Positions 53,215 to 61,712 of a stretch of DNA of 64,000 bases are shown here, piece after piece (position 1 is the stretch's first letter; each line of letters starts with the position of its first letter). Source of the stretch: CAYGDP01 sp964348665 (GTDB taxonomy: Bacteria; Verrucomicrobiota; Verrucomicrobiia; Palsa-1439; CAYGDP01); NCBI GenBank assembly GCA_964348665.1, contig CAYGDP010000022.1, forward strand, positions 1-64,000, given 5' to 3'. Position numbers and translations under genes: made by a program. The notes under the pieces were generated by a model, which was given only the letters and a program-made list of their open reading frames with translations, ran no database searches and was not told where the DNA came from.

Positions 53215-54798
53215 TTATTCCGGTAATCCTTTTCCATTGGTTTCATCGCCAAGCCAGATGATTCCCATGCCGATGAGGTAAATCACTGTCATCACTGAAC
53301 CGGCCTTCGGAAAACTGCCGTCGAAAAATCCAATCAGGGTTGCCGTTTGCAATCCGCCAATCGCCGCGATAATTCTTCCGAAATTGAACGCGAACCCCTG
53401 GCCTGTCGCCCGCACCGCCGTTGGGAATAGTTCGGGGAAATAGAGCGGGAAAAAACCATAAAACGCCGCTGTGATTCCTCCCGCGAGAAACGCGGCGACT
53501 AGAAAACCTATGCCAAAGCTGGAATTGCCCTGATAAAAGTAGAGCGCTGACGCGATCGAGCCAATGCACATCAAGGTGTAAGTGGGTCGTCGTCCCCATT
53601 TTCCTGCCGCCAGAGCCGCTACAATCGTCGCCAAAATCGCTCCCAGGGCTGTGGCGATCTGTGTTTTCTCTTTTGCGTAGTATTTTGTTATGACCGTTTC
53701 TGATTTGCCATCGGGTAACTGGCTCTCGACTTTCGTATCCGGCTTAAGCTGTCCCGCCCAGCGCGGCGCCCATTGGATTGAACCCCACGTCCCCAAGAGT
53801 GCCACTCCCGCCAGGCCTGCGCCGAACAACATATTGCGAAGGACTTGCCGCTGACTATCCGCGTGCAATGAACCTGCCGCTGCTGCACGTTTGAGATACT
53901 GTCGAACCGGGTAGAGAAAACCAAGCAAGGCGATTGCCAGCCCGACGATGGTAATGAATGTTGCAGGGATCGCCGAGATTCCCGCGGGCGACCACGCCCA
54001 GATGATCGCCAAAGTAGCGACCGATCCGATCAGCACTCCGACTAAATCGGCATTTACCCAATGCGACGTTGCGCCTTTGGCCTTCTCGTGTTCCCATCGC
54101 TCGGATTCAGGAACAAATAATCGGATAAAGAAAATCAACAGCGCTGGCACAGCACCGCTGATCATCAGGAATCGCCACGCCGAATTGGCGAGCAGCGAGG
54201 TTGTCATCGTTTCTGATAGGCCGATCCCGAGCAGGAACGATTTTACGCCGCCAATAAAACCGACCAGCCCCATGCTCAAGAGAGCCACAACGAGAAACCC
54301 GACGTTGGCTGCCGCGCCGATCAATCCCGCGATCAACGCACGGGATTTTCGCGGCCAGATTTCATTGACCAGCGCCACTCCCAGCGACCATTCACCGCCC
54401 ATTCCCAGCGATGCAATGAACCGTAACGCGGCGATGTGCCATGCTTCCGTTGCAAACCCGCATAGCCCCGTAAAGATCGCATAGGTAAAAATGCTCAACG
54501 ACATCGCCCGCACACGTCCGATCTTGTCGCCCAGCCATCCGAAGAAAACTCCGCCGCTCGCGGCGCCAACGAGAAACACGGCGATGATCGAGGCGAACCA
54601 TTTTGTCGCATCGCCCGGAGCGGCATTGGATCCGAGCAAGTCCGCCAGCGCTGGCTGACCGATCAACGGGAAAAGTCCCATCTCGAACCCGTCAAACATC
54701 CAGCCGAGAAACGCCGCCAGTAGCGTCATGTATTTCGCTTTGGTGCTTGGCGGATTGGGCGCGGCGTCGGAAGCGGCTAGTTGTGTTGGCTCGGTCAT
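53215..54798 (-). CDS. MFS transporter, sugar/acid:H+ symporter type
   Basis: A 527-residue inner-membrane carrier. The N-terminus YMTLLAAFLGWMFDGFEMGLFPLIGQPAL and the loop motif FGWLGDKIGRVRAMSLSI are typical of the SHS/AAHS (sialate, lactate, aromatic acid) group. A long cytoplasmic loop and an unusual periplasmic insertion (APRWAGQLKPDTKVESQLPDGKSETVITKYYAKEKTQ) make it longer than average. First gene of a run with DJ-1, LarA-like and a small protein, which suggests uptake of a hydroxy acid, though this is inference. Confidence 0.9.
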   Translation of the reverse strand: MTEPTQLAASDAAPNPPSTKAKYMTLLAAFLGWMFDGFEMGLFPLIGQPALADLLGSNAAPGDATKWFASIIAVFLVGAASGGVFFGWLGDKIGRVRAMSLSIFTYAIFTGLCGFATEAWHIAALRFIASLGMGGEWSLGVALVNEIWPRKSRALIAGLIGAAANVGFLVVALLSMGLVGFIGGVKSFLLGIGLSETMTTSLLANSAWRFLMISGAVPALLIFFIRLFVPESERWEHEKAKGATSHWVNADLVGVLIGSVATLAIIWAWSPAGISAIPATFITIVGLAIALLGFLYPVRQYLKRAAAAGSLHADSQRQVLRNMLFGAGLAGVALLGTWGSIQWAPRWAGQLKPDTKVESQLPDGKSETVITKYYAKEKTQIATALGAILATIVAALAAGKWGRRPTYTLMCIGSIASALYFYQGNSSFGIGFLVAAFLAGGITAAFYGFFPLYFPELFPTAVRATGQGFAFNFGRIIAAIGGLQTATLIGFFDGSFPKAGSVMTVIYLIGMGIIWLGDETNGKGLPE

Positions 54799-54923
54799 GG
54801 TTAGAGCGTAAGAACGCGGCGGATGCTACTCGACCGTCACCAATTTTGCCACCAAGTTTCATCGTCGCGCACATTTCGAAGGTTTGACTTGATTCAGCGC
54901 CCAACACGCGCGAGGATGCAACC

Positions 54924-56141
54924 ATGAAAACTGGATTTCTTTTATTGGCATTGTTGATTGCGTCTGGAATTGGCTGGGCGGGCGACGCCGACATAGCGCG
55001 CAAAGCGGGGATGGACGCGTCGAAACTCGGTGCAATTCATACACGGTTTCAGAAATTTGTGGACGACCAGCAAATTGCGGGCGCGGTGACGCTGGTATCG
55101 CGACGTGGAGAGATTGTCCATTTCGATGCCGTCGGTTCGATTGACATCGAGGCGAAGAAACCGATGAAACGCGATTCGATTTTTCAGATCGCCTCGATGA
55201 CCAAACCAATTACGGCCATCGGAATTATGATGTTGGAGGAGGAAGGAAAACTTTCTGTGGACGACCCTGTCGAGAAGCATCTGCCGGAGTTTCGCGGTCA
55301 AATGTTGATTCAGAAGCGCGAAGGCGGGACGGTGACACTCACGAAACCTGCGCGGCCGATCACGCTGCGCGATTTACTGACGCACACTTCAGGTTTGGCG
55401 GGACCGCCTTCGGGGATGGCGGACTTGTATCGCAAACGCGACCGGACATTGGCCGAGGCGGTCATTGCTTTTTCACAGCGGCCCCTCGATTTCGAGCCGG
55501 GTTTGCGTTGGAGCTATTGCAATACAGGCATTGATACGCTTGGTCGCGTGATCGAGGTTGTATCGGGCAAATCGTATGAGGACTTTCTCAATGAGCGACT
55601 CTTTCGTCCGCTCGGCTCGAAGGATACGTTCTTCTATCCCCAAAAAAGCGACCTGTCGCGCATCGCTACACTCTATAAACAAGAGAAGGGCAAGCTAGCG
55701 CGCTCCGATAATTTCCTCGGGAACGCCATCGGCGGCAAGTACCCGCTGCCAGCGGGCGGGCTGTTTTCAACAGCCAACGATCTTGCTAAAATTTACCAAA
55801 TGATGCTCAATCGCGGTGACTGGAAGGGGAAACAATTATTATCAGTAGCCAGCGTCGAGAAGATGACAAAACTACAGTCGGGCGAGATCAAGACAGGTTT
55901 TGTAGATGGAATGGGCTGGGGATTTGGCTGGGCGGTTGTGCGCGAGCCGAAAGGCGTGACCGAGATGCTCTCGCCGGGCACCTACGGTCACGGCGGCGCG
56001 TTTGGCACACAGGCGTGGATTGATCCGAAGAAGGAAATGTTTTTCATCTTACTCGTTCAGCGATCGAATATTCCCAACTCCGACGCTTCCGACATGCGCC
56101 GCGAGTTGCAAGCGCTGGCGGTGGCAGCGATAACCGAGTAA
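54924..56141 (+). CDS. Exported serine hydrolase, class C beta-lactamase/esterase family
   Basis: A 405-residue enzyme with a signal peptide (MKTGFLLLALLIASGIGWAG) and the serine-hydrolase motifs SMTK (Ser91, Lys94), YCN (Tyr198, Asn200) and HGG in GTYGHGGAFG. The length and HGG in place of KTG favour an esterase or D-amino-acid peptidase-like role rather than a true beta-lactamase. gagg lies about 9 bases upstream of the ATG. Divergent from the MFS gene. Confidence 0.9.
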   Translation: MKTGFLLLALLIASGIGWAGDADIARKAGMDASKLGAIHTRFQKFVDDQQIAGAVTLVSRRGEIVHFDAVGSIDIEAKKPMKRDSIFQIASMTKPITAIGIMMLEEEGKLSVDDPVEKHLPEFRGQMLIQKREGGTVTLTKPARPITLRDLLTHTSGLAGPPSGMADLYRKRDRTLAEAVIAFSQRPLDFEPGLRWSYCNTGIDTLGRVIEVVSGKSYEDFLNERLFRPLGSKDTFFYPQKSDLSRIATLYKQEKGKLARSDNFLGNAIGGKYPLPAGGLFSTANDLAKIYQMMLNRGDWKGKQLLSVASVEKMTKLQSGEIKTGFVDGMGWGFGWAVVREPKGVTEMLSPGTYGHGGAFGTQAWIDPKKEMFFILLVQRSNIPNSDASDMRRELQALAVAAITE

Positions 56142-56154
56142 AGACACTCGGTCA

Positions 56155-56282
56155 AAAAACGAAATCCGAATGTTGAAGCCCGAAACAAGGCTCTAAGCTC
56201 AAACGACCTAAATTTCTGTTTTGAAAATTTGGTTTTTGTCTTCCGATTTTGTTTCGAGTTTAGGATTTCGTCCTTCGGTTTT
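56155..56282. repeat. Formulaic repeat (class A) between convergent genes, with hairpin potential
   Basis: Contains aacgaaatccgaatgttgaagcccgaaac at the left and gtttcgagtttaggatttcg at the right; cgaaatcc (56160-56167) pairs with ggatttcg, so the block can fold as a large imperfect hairpin ending in a T-run. It separates the serine hydrolase from gnd and could act as a two-way terminator. Confidence 0.55.
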
Positions 56283-56284
56283 TT

Positions 56285-57748
56285 TCACGCTTCCCTTTGC
56301 TTCTGATCGCCGCACCAATCGAGGTGGAAAAACTTCCCTTTTGGTTGATCCATGCGTTCGTAGGTGTGCGCGCCGAAGTAGTCGCGCTGGGCTTGCAACA
56401 AATTCGCCGACAGGCGCGCGGTGCGATAGCTATCGTAATATGCCAGTGATGCGCTAATCGCCGGCATTGGGAGGCCAATTGAGATCGCTCGTTGAAGGAT
56501 TGTCCGCCAGCCGTATTGTGCTTTCGTGACGATGTCCGAAAAGTAGGGGTCGAGCATCAGGTTGGCGAGTTGCGGCTTTCTGTCGTAGGCTTCCTTGATG
56601 CGGTGTAGAAAGCGCGCCCGAATAATGCAGCCGCCTCGCCAGATTTTGGCGATCTCTCCGAAGTCGAGATTCCATTTCTTCTCTAGCGACGCGGCGCGTA
56701 AAAGCGCGTAGCCTTGCGCATAGGAACAAATCTTCGAGGCATACAACGAATCGCGAACAATAGGCAGCCAGTCAAGACGTTCACGCGGATCGTTCCAGCT
56801 CCATTCATCTTCCGTGTCGATCTTTCGCATTTTCAGCTTTTCCGAAGCCGCTACGCGCTCCTCTTTCATCGCCGATATAGATCGCGCGAAGACGGCTTCG
56901 CTGATCGTTGAAATGGGGATGCCGAAGTCGAGGGCGGCTTTGATCGTCCAACCGCCCGTGCCTTTCTGGCCTGCTTGGTCTTGGATCATGTCAATCATTG
57001 GCGCGCCAGTGACAGGATCTTTCACGGCCAGAATTTTTGCGGTGATCTCGATGAGGTAACTGTCGAGGTCGCCTTTGTTCCAGTCCTCGAAAACCTTTTG
57101 CAATTCGGGGACGGTGAGGCCGAGACCATAGCGGAGGATTTGATACGCTTCGCAGATGAGTTGCATGTCGCCATACTCGATGCCGTTGTGGACCATCTTG
57201 ACAAAGTGTCCTGCGCCGCCCGCTCCGATGTAGGCACAGCAAGGTTCACCGTCCACTTGCGCGGCGATTTTGCGGAGAATTGGCGCCACAGCATCATAAG
57301 CCTCACGTGAGCCGCCGGCCATGATGCTCGGACCGCGCAACGCGCCTTCTTCGCCACCACTGACGCCAGTGCCGAGATAGTGGAATCCTTTTGCCTCCAA
57401 CTCCGTACAGCGGCGTTCGGTGTCGGTGTAGAGACTATTCCCGCCGTCTATGATGATGTCGCCGCGCTCGAGCAGCGGCAATACCTGCGCGATCATGTCG
57501 TCCACGGGTTTGCCCGCTTTGACCATGAGAAATACGCGGCGCGGTTTTTTGAGTGAGCCGATGAATTCGGACAAAGTTTTTGCGCCGAAGAAGTTTTTAC
57601 CTTTCGCGCGCCCCCCCAGCAATTCATCGGTCTTCGCAGTGGTGCGATTGAATACCGAGATGCGGAAACCTCGGCTCTCGACGTTCAGCGCGAGGTTTTC
57701 ACCCATCACAGCGAGGCCAATGAGACCAATGTCGGATTGAACAGTCAT
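56285..57748 (-). CDS. gnd: 6-phosphogluconate dehydrogenase, decarboxylating
   Basis: Oxidises and decarboxylates 6-phosphogluconate to ribulose 5-phosphate with NADP in the oxidative pentose phosphate pathway. It has 487 residues, the length of the long (NADP-type) class. IGLIGLAVMGENLALN, DGGNSLYTDTERR, GTGVSGGEEGALRGPSIMAGG, GGAGHFVKMVHNGIEYGDMQ and PMPAISASLAYYDSYR are conserved blocks, including the catalytic Lys and Glu. Confidence 0.97.
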   Translation of the reverse strand: MTVQSDIGLIGLAVMGENLALNVESRGFRISVFNRTTAKTDELLGGRAKGKNFFGAKTLSEFIGSLKKPRRVFLMVKAGKPVDDMIAQVLPLLERGDIIIDGGNSLYTDTERRCTELEAKGFHYLGTGVSGGEEGALRGPSIMAGGSREAYDAVAPILRKIAAQVDGEPCCAYIGAGGAGHFVKMVHNGIEYGDMQLICEAYQILRYGLGLTVPELQKVFEDWNKGDLDSYLIEITAKILAVKDPVTGAPMIDMIQDQAGQKGTGGWTIKAALDFGIPISTISEAVFARSISAMKEERVAASEKLKMRKIDTEDEWSWNDPRERLDWLPIVRDSLYASKICSYAQGYALLRAASLEKKWNLDFGEIAKIWRGGCIIRARFLHRIKEAYDRKPQLANLMLDPYFSDIVTKAQYGWRTILQRAISIGLPMPAISASLAYYDSYRTARLSANLLQAQRDYFGAHTYERMDQPKGKFFHLDWCGDQKQREA

Positions 57749-57839
57749 GGCAATGGAAGATTAGTAGCCACAAAAAGAACAAAAAGACACAAAAAGTTTT
57801 TGCCGTTTCTCGTGTTTTTCGTGGCCATTCATTTCAAAA

Positions 57840-58652
57840 TCATATCGTTTGCGCGAGATAACCGCCGTCCACGCGAATGTCCGTGCCGGTCACGAACCCA
57901 CTGGCTTTGTTGCTGGCGAGAAACACTACCGCGCCGATCAGTTCGTCGGGCTGACCGAATCGTTTCATCGGAGTGTGATCCAGAAAAGCCGCTGCGCGCG
58001 GAGTGGGGGAGCCATCAGCGTTTTGCAGAAGCGACCGGTTTTGCTCGGCGAGAAATACTCCCGGTGAGATCGAGTTGACCCGCACGCCTTTGGTCGCCCA
58101 TTCGCGACCGAGGAATTGTGTCAGATTGACGACGGCGGCTTTTGCGGCGGAATACGCGGGCACACGCGAGAGCGGCACGTGCGCGGCAAGACTGGCGATG
58201 TTGATGATGCTGCCGCAACCGTTTGTCGCCATGGCGGGTCCAAAAACCTGACAGGGCAGCAGCACACCCGCGACAAGGTTGAGGTCGAAACAGCGCGCCC
58301 AGTCCTCAATCTCGATGTTTTCGAAGGAAAGCTTATCGGTTACGGTTGCTTTCGGGTCATTGCCGCCGGCGGCATTGACGAGGATTGTCGGCTGGCCGAG
58401 TTGTTTCCTGATTTTCTTGAGGGCAGATTCGAGGCTGGTTCGTTTCATGGCGTCGGCGGCAATGAACGCAGCGGAGCCGCCTTGTTTCTTGATGTTTGCG
58501 ACGCGGGCGTTGCCGCGCTCGGCATTACGGCCGACGATGGCGACCTTGGCTCCTGCAGCGGCGAGTCCTTCGGCAATCGCGCCGCCAAGAACCCCCGTGC
58601 CGCCAATGACGACTGCGACTTCGCCTTTCAAATTGAACCGGGTTGCGCTCAC
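57840..58652 (-). CDS. SDR-family oxidoreductase, mannonate/fructuronate dehydrogenase-like
   Basis: A 270-residue classical short-chain dehydrogenase. GGTGVLGGAIAEGL binds NAD(P), VNAAGGNDPKAT follows, and the Ser-Tyr-Lys catalytic set is IASLAAHVP...YSAAKAAV. The C-terminal ASGFVTGTDIRVDGGYLAQTI is typical. DHTPMKRFGQPDELIG and the GGNDP segment suggest the D-mannonate oxidoreductase subgroup, but that is tentative. GTG 58652 is chosen because the frame's first codon, five residues earlier, is a TTG. Confidence 0.87.
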   Translation of the reverse strand: MSATRFNLKGEVAVVIGGTGVLGGAIAEGLAAAGAKVAIVGRNAERGNARVANIKKQGGSAAFIAADAMKRTSLESALKKIRKQLGQPTILVNAAGGNDPKATVTDKLSFENIEIEDWARCFDLNLVAGVLLPCQVFGPAMATNGCGSIINIASLAAHVPLSRVPAYSAAKAAVVNLTQFLGREWATKGVRVNSISPGVFLAEQNRSLLQNADGSPTPRAAAFLDHTPMKRFGQPDELIGAVVFLASNKASGFVTGTDIRVDGGYLAQTI

Positions 58653-58734
58653 GCCTGCATGATACAACAGTCGAGCGGGAATCCAAACGAAAAGTGGCGC
58701 GGAGCGCGAAGTTTGGTATAGTTTGATCTACGCC

Positions 58735-59940
58735 ATGGAAAATCCGAAAGTGCGATTTCTGGACATCATTCCGCTCCCCGACGAACAGTCCTTCGTCGTC
58801 CGTGACCCGCTCGGATTCAATGAGAAAACGATGGTGGTTCCGTTTGAGCTGCTTTTGCTGATGCAATTAATGGATGGCGAGCGCACGGTGCGCGAAATTG
58901 AAGTTGCGATCACACGGCAGACCGGTGAGATTGCCGCCGCGGGCTGGCTGGAGGAAGTTGTCAAGATGCTCGATGAAAATTACCTGCTCGAGAGTAACCG
59001 CTTCCGGAGCCGATGCGAGGAACTTGTCCGTGAATACCGCGCGCGACCGACGCGGCCGGCGACACTGGCGGGGAAATCGTATCCGGAAGATCCTGCGAAA
59101 TTGCGCGAGATGTTGACCGGTTTTTTTGGAGCATCAGGTATTCCGGTTGCTTCAAACGAAAAACGGGAGCCGGTTCGTGCGATTGTCGCGCCCCACATAG
59201 ATTTGCGCGCGGGGGGTGAGTGCTATGCGGACGCGTATCGGCCATTGATTGAAGCAAACGGGGCCGAAACATTTGTGGTTCTTGGGGTTGCGCATTTCGG
59301 AGGGAAGGGGACATTTATCGGCACACGGAAAGGATTCGAAACACCTCTTGGCACGGCGGCGTGCGACACGGAATTTTTTGATGCGCTATCGGCGAAGCTG
59401 CCATTCGACTTATGCGAAGAGGAGATCGTGCATCGCACGGAGCATTCGATTGAGTTTCAGGTCGTTTTCCTGCAGCACCTTTTCGGTGACCGCGTGAAAA
59501 TTGTGCCAATCCTACTGGGTAGTTTTGAGCGGTATCTTTTGGAAGGGAATCTGCCCGAGGCAAGCCAAGACGCATCAGCGTTTTTCTCAGCGTTACAAAG
59601 TGTTTTGGCGCAATACGGCTCGCGCGCGGTGGTGATCGTCAGCGTGGACCTGGCGCACGTCGGTAAACGGTTTGGCGACGAAACTGAAATGACACCAGCA
59701 TTTTTAAAGATGGTAGGGGGAGAAGACCGCGATTTTTTGCACGCGGCGGAAGAACTGAATGCCGAGGCGATTTATCGAAACATGGCGAAGGACAACAACG
59801 CGCGACGCGTGGACGGGTTCGGCGGGATTTATACCTTGTTGAAGGTGTTGCCCTTGCAGAAAGGCAAGCTACTGCGGTACGAACAATCGCCGGACGAAAC
59901 GGATTCCTGCGTGACTTTTGCCAGCATGTCATTTTGGTGA
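58735..59940 (+). CDS. AmmeMemoRadiSam system protein B (MEMO1-like) with N-terminal extension
   Basis: A 401-residue protein. Residues 130-400 form the MEMO domain: IVAPHIDLRAGG, FVVLGVAHFG, GTAACDTEFFDAL, HRTEHSIEFQVVFLQHLFG and SVDLAHVGKRFGDE give the His/Asp metal-type residues. The first 120 residues (LLLLMQLMDGERTVREIEVAITRQ; GWLEEVVKMLDENYLLES) look like a winged-helix, PqqD-like module. MEMO proteins usually sit with AMMECR1 and a radical-SAM gene; neither is present. A TATAGT box lies 12 bases before ATG 58735. TPP decarboxylase follows after 4 bases. Confidence 0.87.
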   Translation: MENPKVRFLDIIPLPDEQSFVVRDPLGFNEKTMVVPFELLLLMQLMDGERTVREIEVAITRQTGEIAAAGWLEEVVKMLDENYLLESNRFRSRCEELVREYRARPTRPATLAGKSYPEDPAKLREMLTGFFGASGIPVASNEKREPVRAIVAPHIDLRAGGECYADAYRPLIEANGAETFVVLGVAHFGGKGTFIGTRKGFETPLGTAACDTEFFDALSAKLPFDLCEEEIVHRTEHSIEFQVVFLQHLFGDRVKIVPILLGSFERYLLEGNLPEASQDASAFFSALQSVLAQYGSRAVVIVSVDLAHVGKRFGDETEMTPAFLKMVGGEDRDFLHAAEELNAEAIYRNMAKDNNARRVDGFGGIYTLLKVLPLQKGKLLRYEQSPDETDSCVTFASMSFW

Positions 59941-59944
59941 GTGA

Positions 59945-61591
59945 ATGAAAGGAGCGATGAACCACACGAAACGAATCGGCGATTATCTCTTGCAGCGACT
60001 TCACGCGCTCGGAGTTCGGCACGTTTTTGGCGTGCCCGGCGATTATGTGCTAGGTTTCTACGACGAATTGGTTCGCAGCAAACTGAAAGTCATTAACACC
60101 TGCGACGAGCAGGGCGCCGGTTTTGCGGCGGACGCCTACGCGCGCGTTAACGGACTCGGTTGCGTTTGCATTACCTATTGTGTTGGCGGATTGAAAGTGG
60201 CGAACACAACCGCCGAGGCGTTTGCGGAAAAATCTCCCGTCGTGGTCATCAGCGGCGCACCCGGGATGCGGGAGCGTATCAAAAATCCCTTGCTGCATCA
60301 CAAAGTCCGAGATTTTGACACGCAAAAGAAAGTCTTCGAGCAACTGACGGTTGCATCCACGGTGTTAAGCGATCCACAGACCGCCCTGGCAGAAATTGAC
60401 CGCGTGCTGCATGCCTGTCTGCGGTATAAGCGACCAGTCTATATCGAGCTGCCTCGCGATATGCTGAATGTGTCCGGAACGCCGTATCATCGGCCTGCCG
60501 AGATTCATGAGCCAAGCAACGCGAAGGCGTTGCGCGCCGCATTGGCGGAGGCAGTCGAAATGATTAATGCCTCGAAGAAACCAGTTATTCTTGCCGATGT
60601 GGAGGTTCATCGCTTCGGCGTGCGTGGTGAAGTGCTCAAGCTGGCCGCCAAATCGCAAATACCCATTGCCGAAACCATCCTCGGTAAATCCGTCATCGGC
60701 GACCGCCACCCATTCTGCATGGGCGTTTACGAAGGCGCAATGGGACGCGCCGACGTGTGTCACTACGTCGAGACGAGCGATTGTGTCATCATGCTGGGCG
60801 CGTTCATGACCGACGTAAACCTCGGCGTTTTCACCGCGCGGCTCGATCCCGGACGTTGCATCTATGCGACGAGTGAGAAACTGACGATTCGCTACCATAA
60901 CTATGAAGATGTGCGATTCAAAGATTTTGTCCACGGTTTGCTTCGCGCGAGACTTCATCGCCGCTCGCTCCATAAAATCCCGCGTCCTGATCCGGTTCGG
61001 ATGTATTCCGCGCGTCGTCAGCAAAAAATCAGTGTCCGACGCCTCTTTCAGCGACTCAACGATTTTCTTCACGACAATACCATCGTCGTTGCGGACGTCG
61101 GCGACGCACTCTTTGGCGCGGCTGACCTCTACATCCACCGAAACACAGAATTTCTCGGCCCGGCCTATTACACTTCGATGGGTTTCGCCGTGCCAGCTGC
61201 CATCGGCGCACAACTTGCCAATCCAAAACTTCGCCCGTTGGTTCTGGTTGGCGACGGCGGCTTTCAAATGACGGGAATGGAACTCTCCACCGCCGTCCGA
61301 TTCGGACTGAACCCGATCGTTGTCGTCCTTAATAATGGCGGTTATGGAACGGAACGCCACATTCTTGACGGCGCGTTCAATGACATTCTTCCATGGAATT
61401 ATCATCGGCTACCCGACATTCTCGGCGCTGGCCGAGGATTTCTCATCGAAACCGAAGATCAACTCGAACAAGCGCTCACGTTCGCCGAGCGTTGTCCCGA
61501 AAGCTTTTGCCTGCTCGATGTCCACCTTGATCCGCTCGACCGCTCGCCCGCGCTCGATCGCCTCGCCCATTGTCTTGCGCAAAGATTGTGA
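59945..61591 (+). CDS. Thiamine-diphosphate-dependent decarboxylase, pyruvate/indolepyruvate decarboxylase-like
   Basis: A 548-residue TPP enzyme with three domains. GDYLLQRLHALGVRHVFGVPGDY and CDEQGAGFAADAYAR (Glu55 activates TPP) form the first; a central NAD-fold-like domain follows; the TPP motif is VGDGGFQMTGMEL...VVVLNNGGY at about 434-468. It most resembles non-oxidative 2-keto-acid decarboxylases that give aldehydes. ATG 59945 is used; ATG 59957 has aaaggag but with very short spacing. Directly behind the MEMO-like gene, so the two are co-expressed. Confidence 0.87.
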   Translation: MKGAMNHTKRIGDYLLQRLHALGVRHVFGVPGDYVLGFYDELVRSKLKVINTCDEQGAGFAADAYARVNGLGCVCITYCVGGLKVANTTAEAFAEKSPVVVISGAPGMRERIKNPLLHHKVRDFDTQKKVFEQLTVASTVLSDPQTALAEIDRVLHACLRYKRPVYIELPRDMLNVSGTPYHRPAEIHEPSNAKALRAALAEAVEMINASKKPVILADVEVHRFGVRGEVLKLAAKSQIPIAETILGKSVIGDRHPFCMGVYEGAMGRADVCHYVETSDCVIMLGAFMTDVNLGVFTARLDPGRCIYATSEKLTIRYHNYEDVRFKDFVHGLLRARLHRRSLHKIPRPDPVRMYSARRQQKISVRRLFQRLNDFLHDNTIVVADVGDALFGAADLYIHRNTEFLGPAYYTSMGFAVPAAIGAQLANPKLRPLVLVGDGGFQMTGMELSTAVRFGLNPIVVVLNNGGYGTERHILDGAFNDILPWNYHRLPDILGAGRGFLIETEDQLEQALTFAERCPESFCLLDVHLDPLDRSPALDRLAHCLAQRL

Positions 61592-61600
61592 GCAGTGGCG

Positions 61601-61633
61601 TTAAATCGTTGAATTGTCAAACCGTTGAAACGG
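61601..61633. repeat. Formulaic repeat (class B) after the TPP enzyme gene
   Basis: ttaaatcgttgaattgtcaaaccgttgaaacgg repeats the gttgaaacg/atcgttgaa units found at 3913-4012 and 63360-63398. It lies between the TPP enzyme and the ABC permease stop. The rest of 61592-61712 shows no gene. Confidence 0.5.
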
Positions 61634-61712
61634 AGGGTGCGCTATTGCGTGCCGCTGCTGGCTAACTCTCATGGTTGGCGATTCATCATGGTTTGCCAAA
61701 ATACAGTGGCAG

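Noticed and set aside
60365..61405. 346-residue minus-strand frame opposite the TPP enzyme
   Set aside because: Antisense shadow; TPP motifs are on the plus strand.
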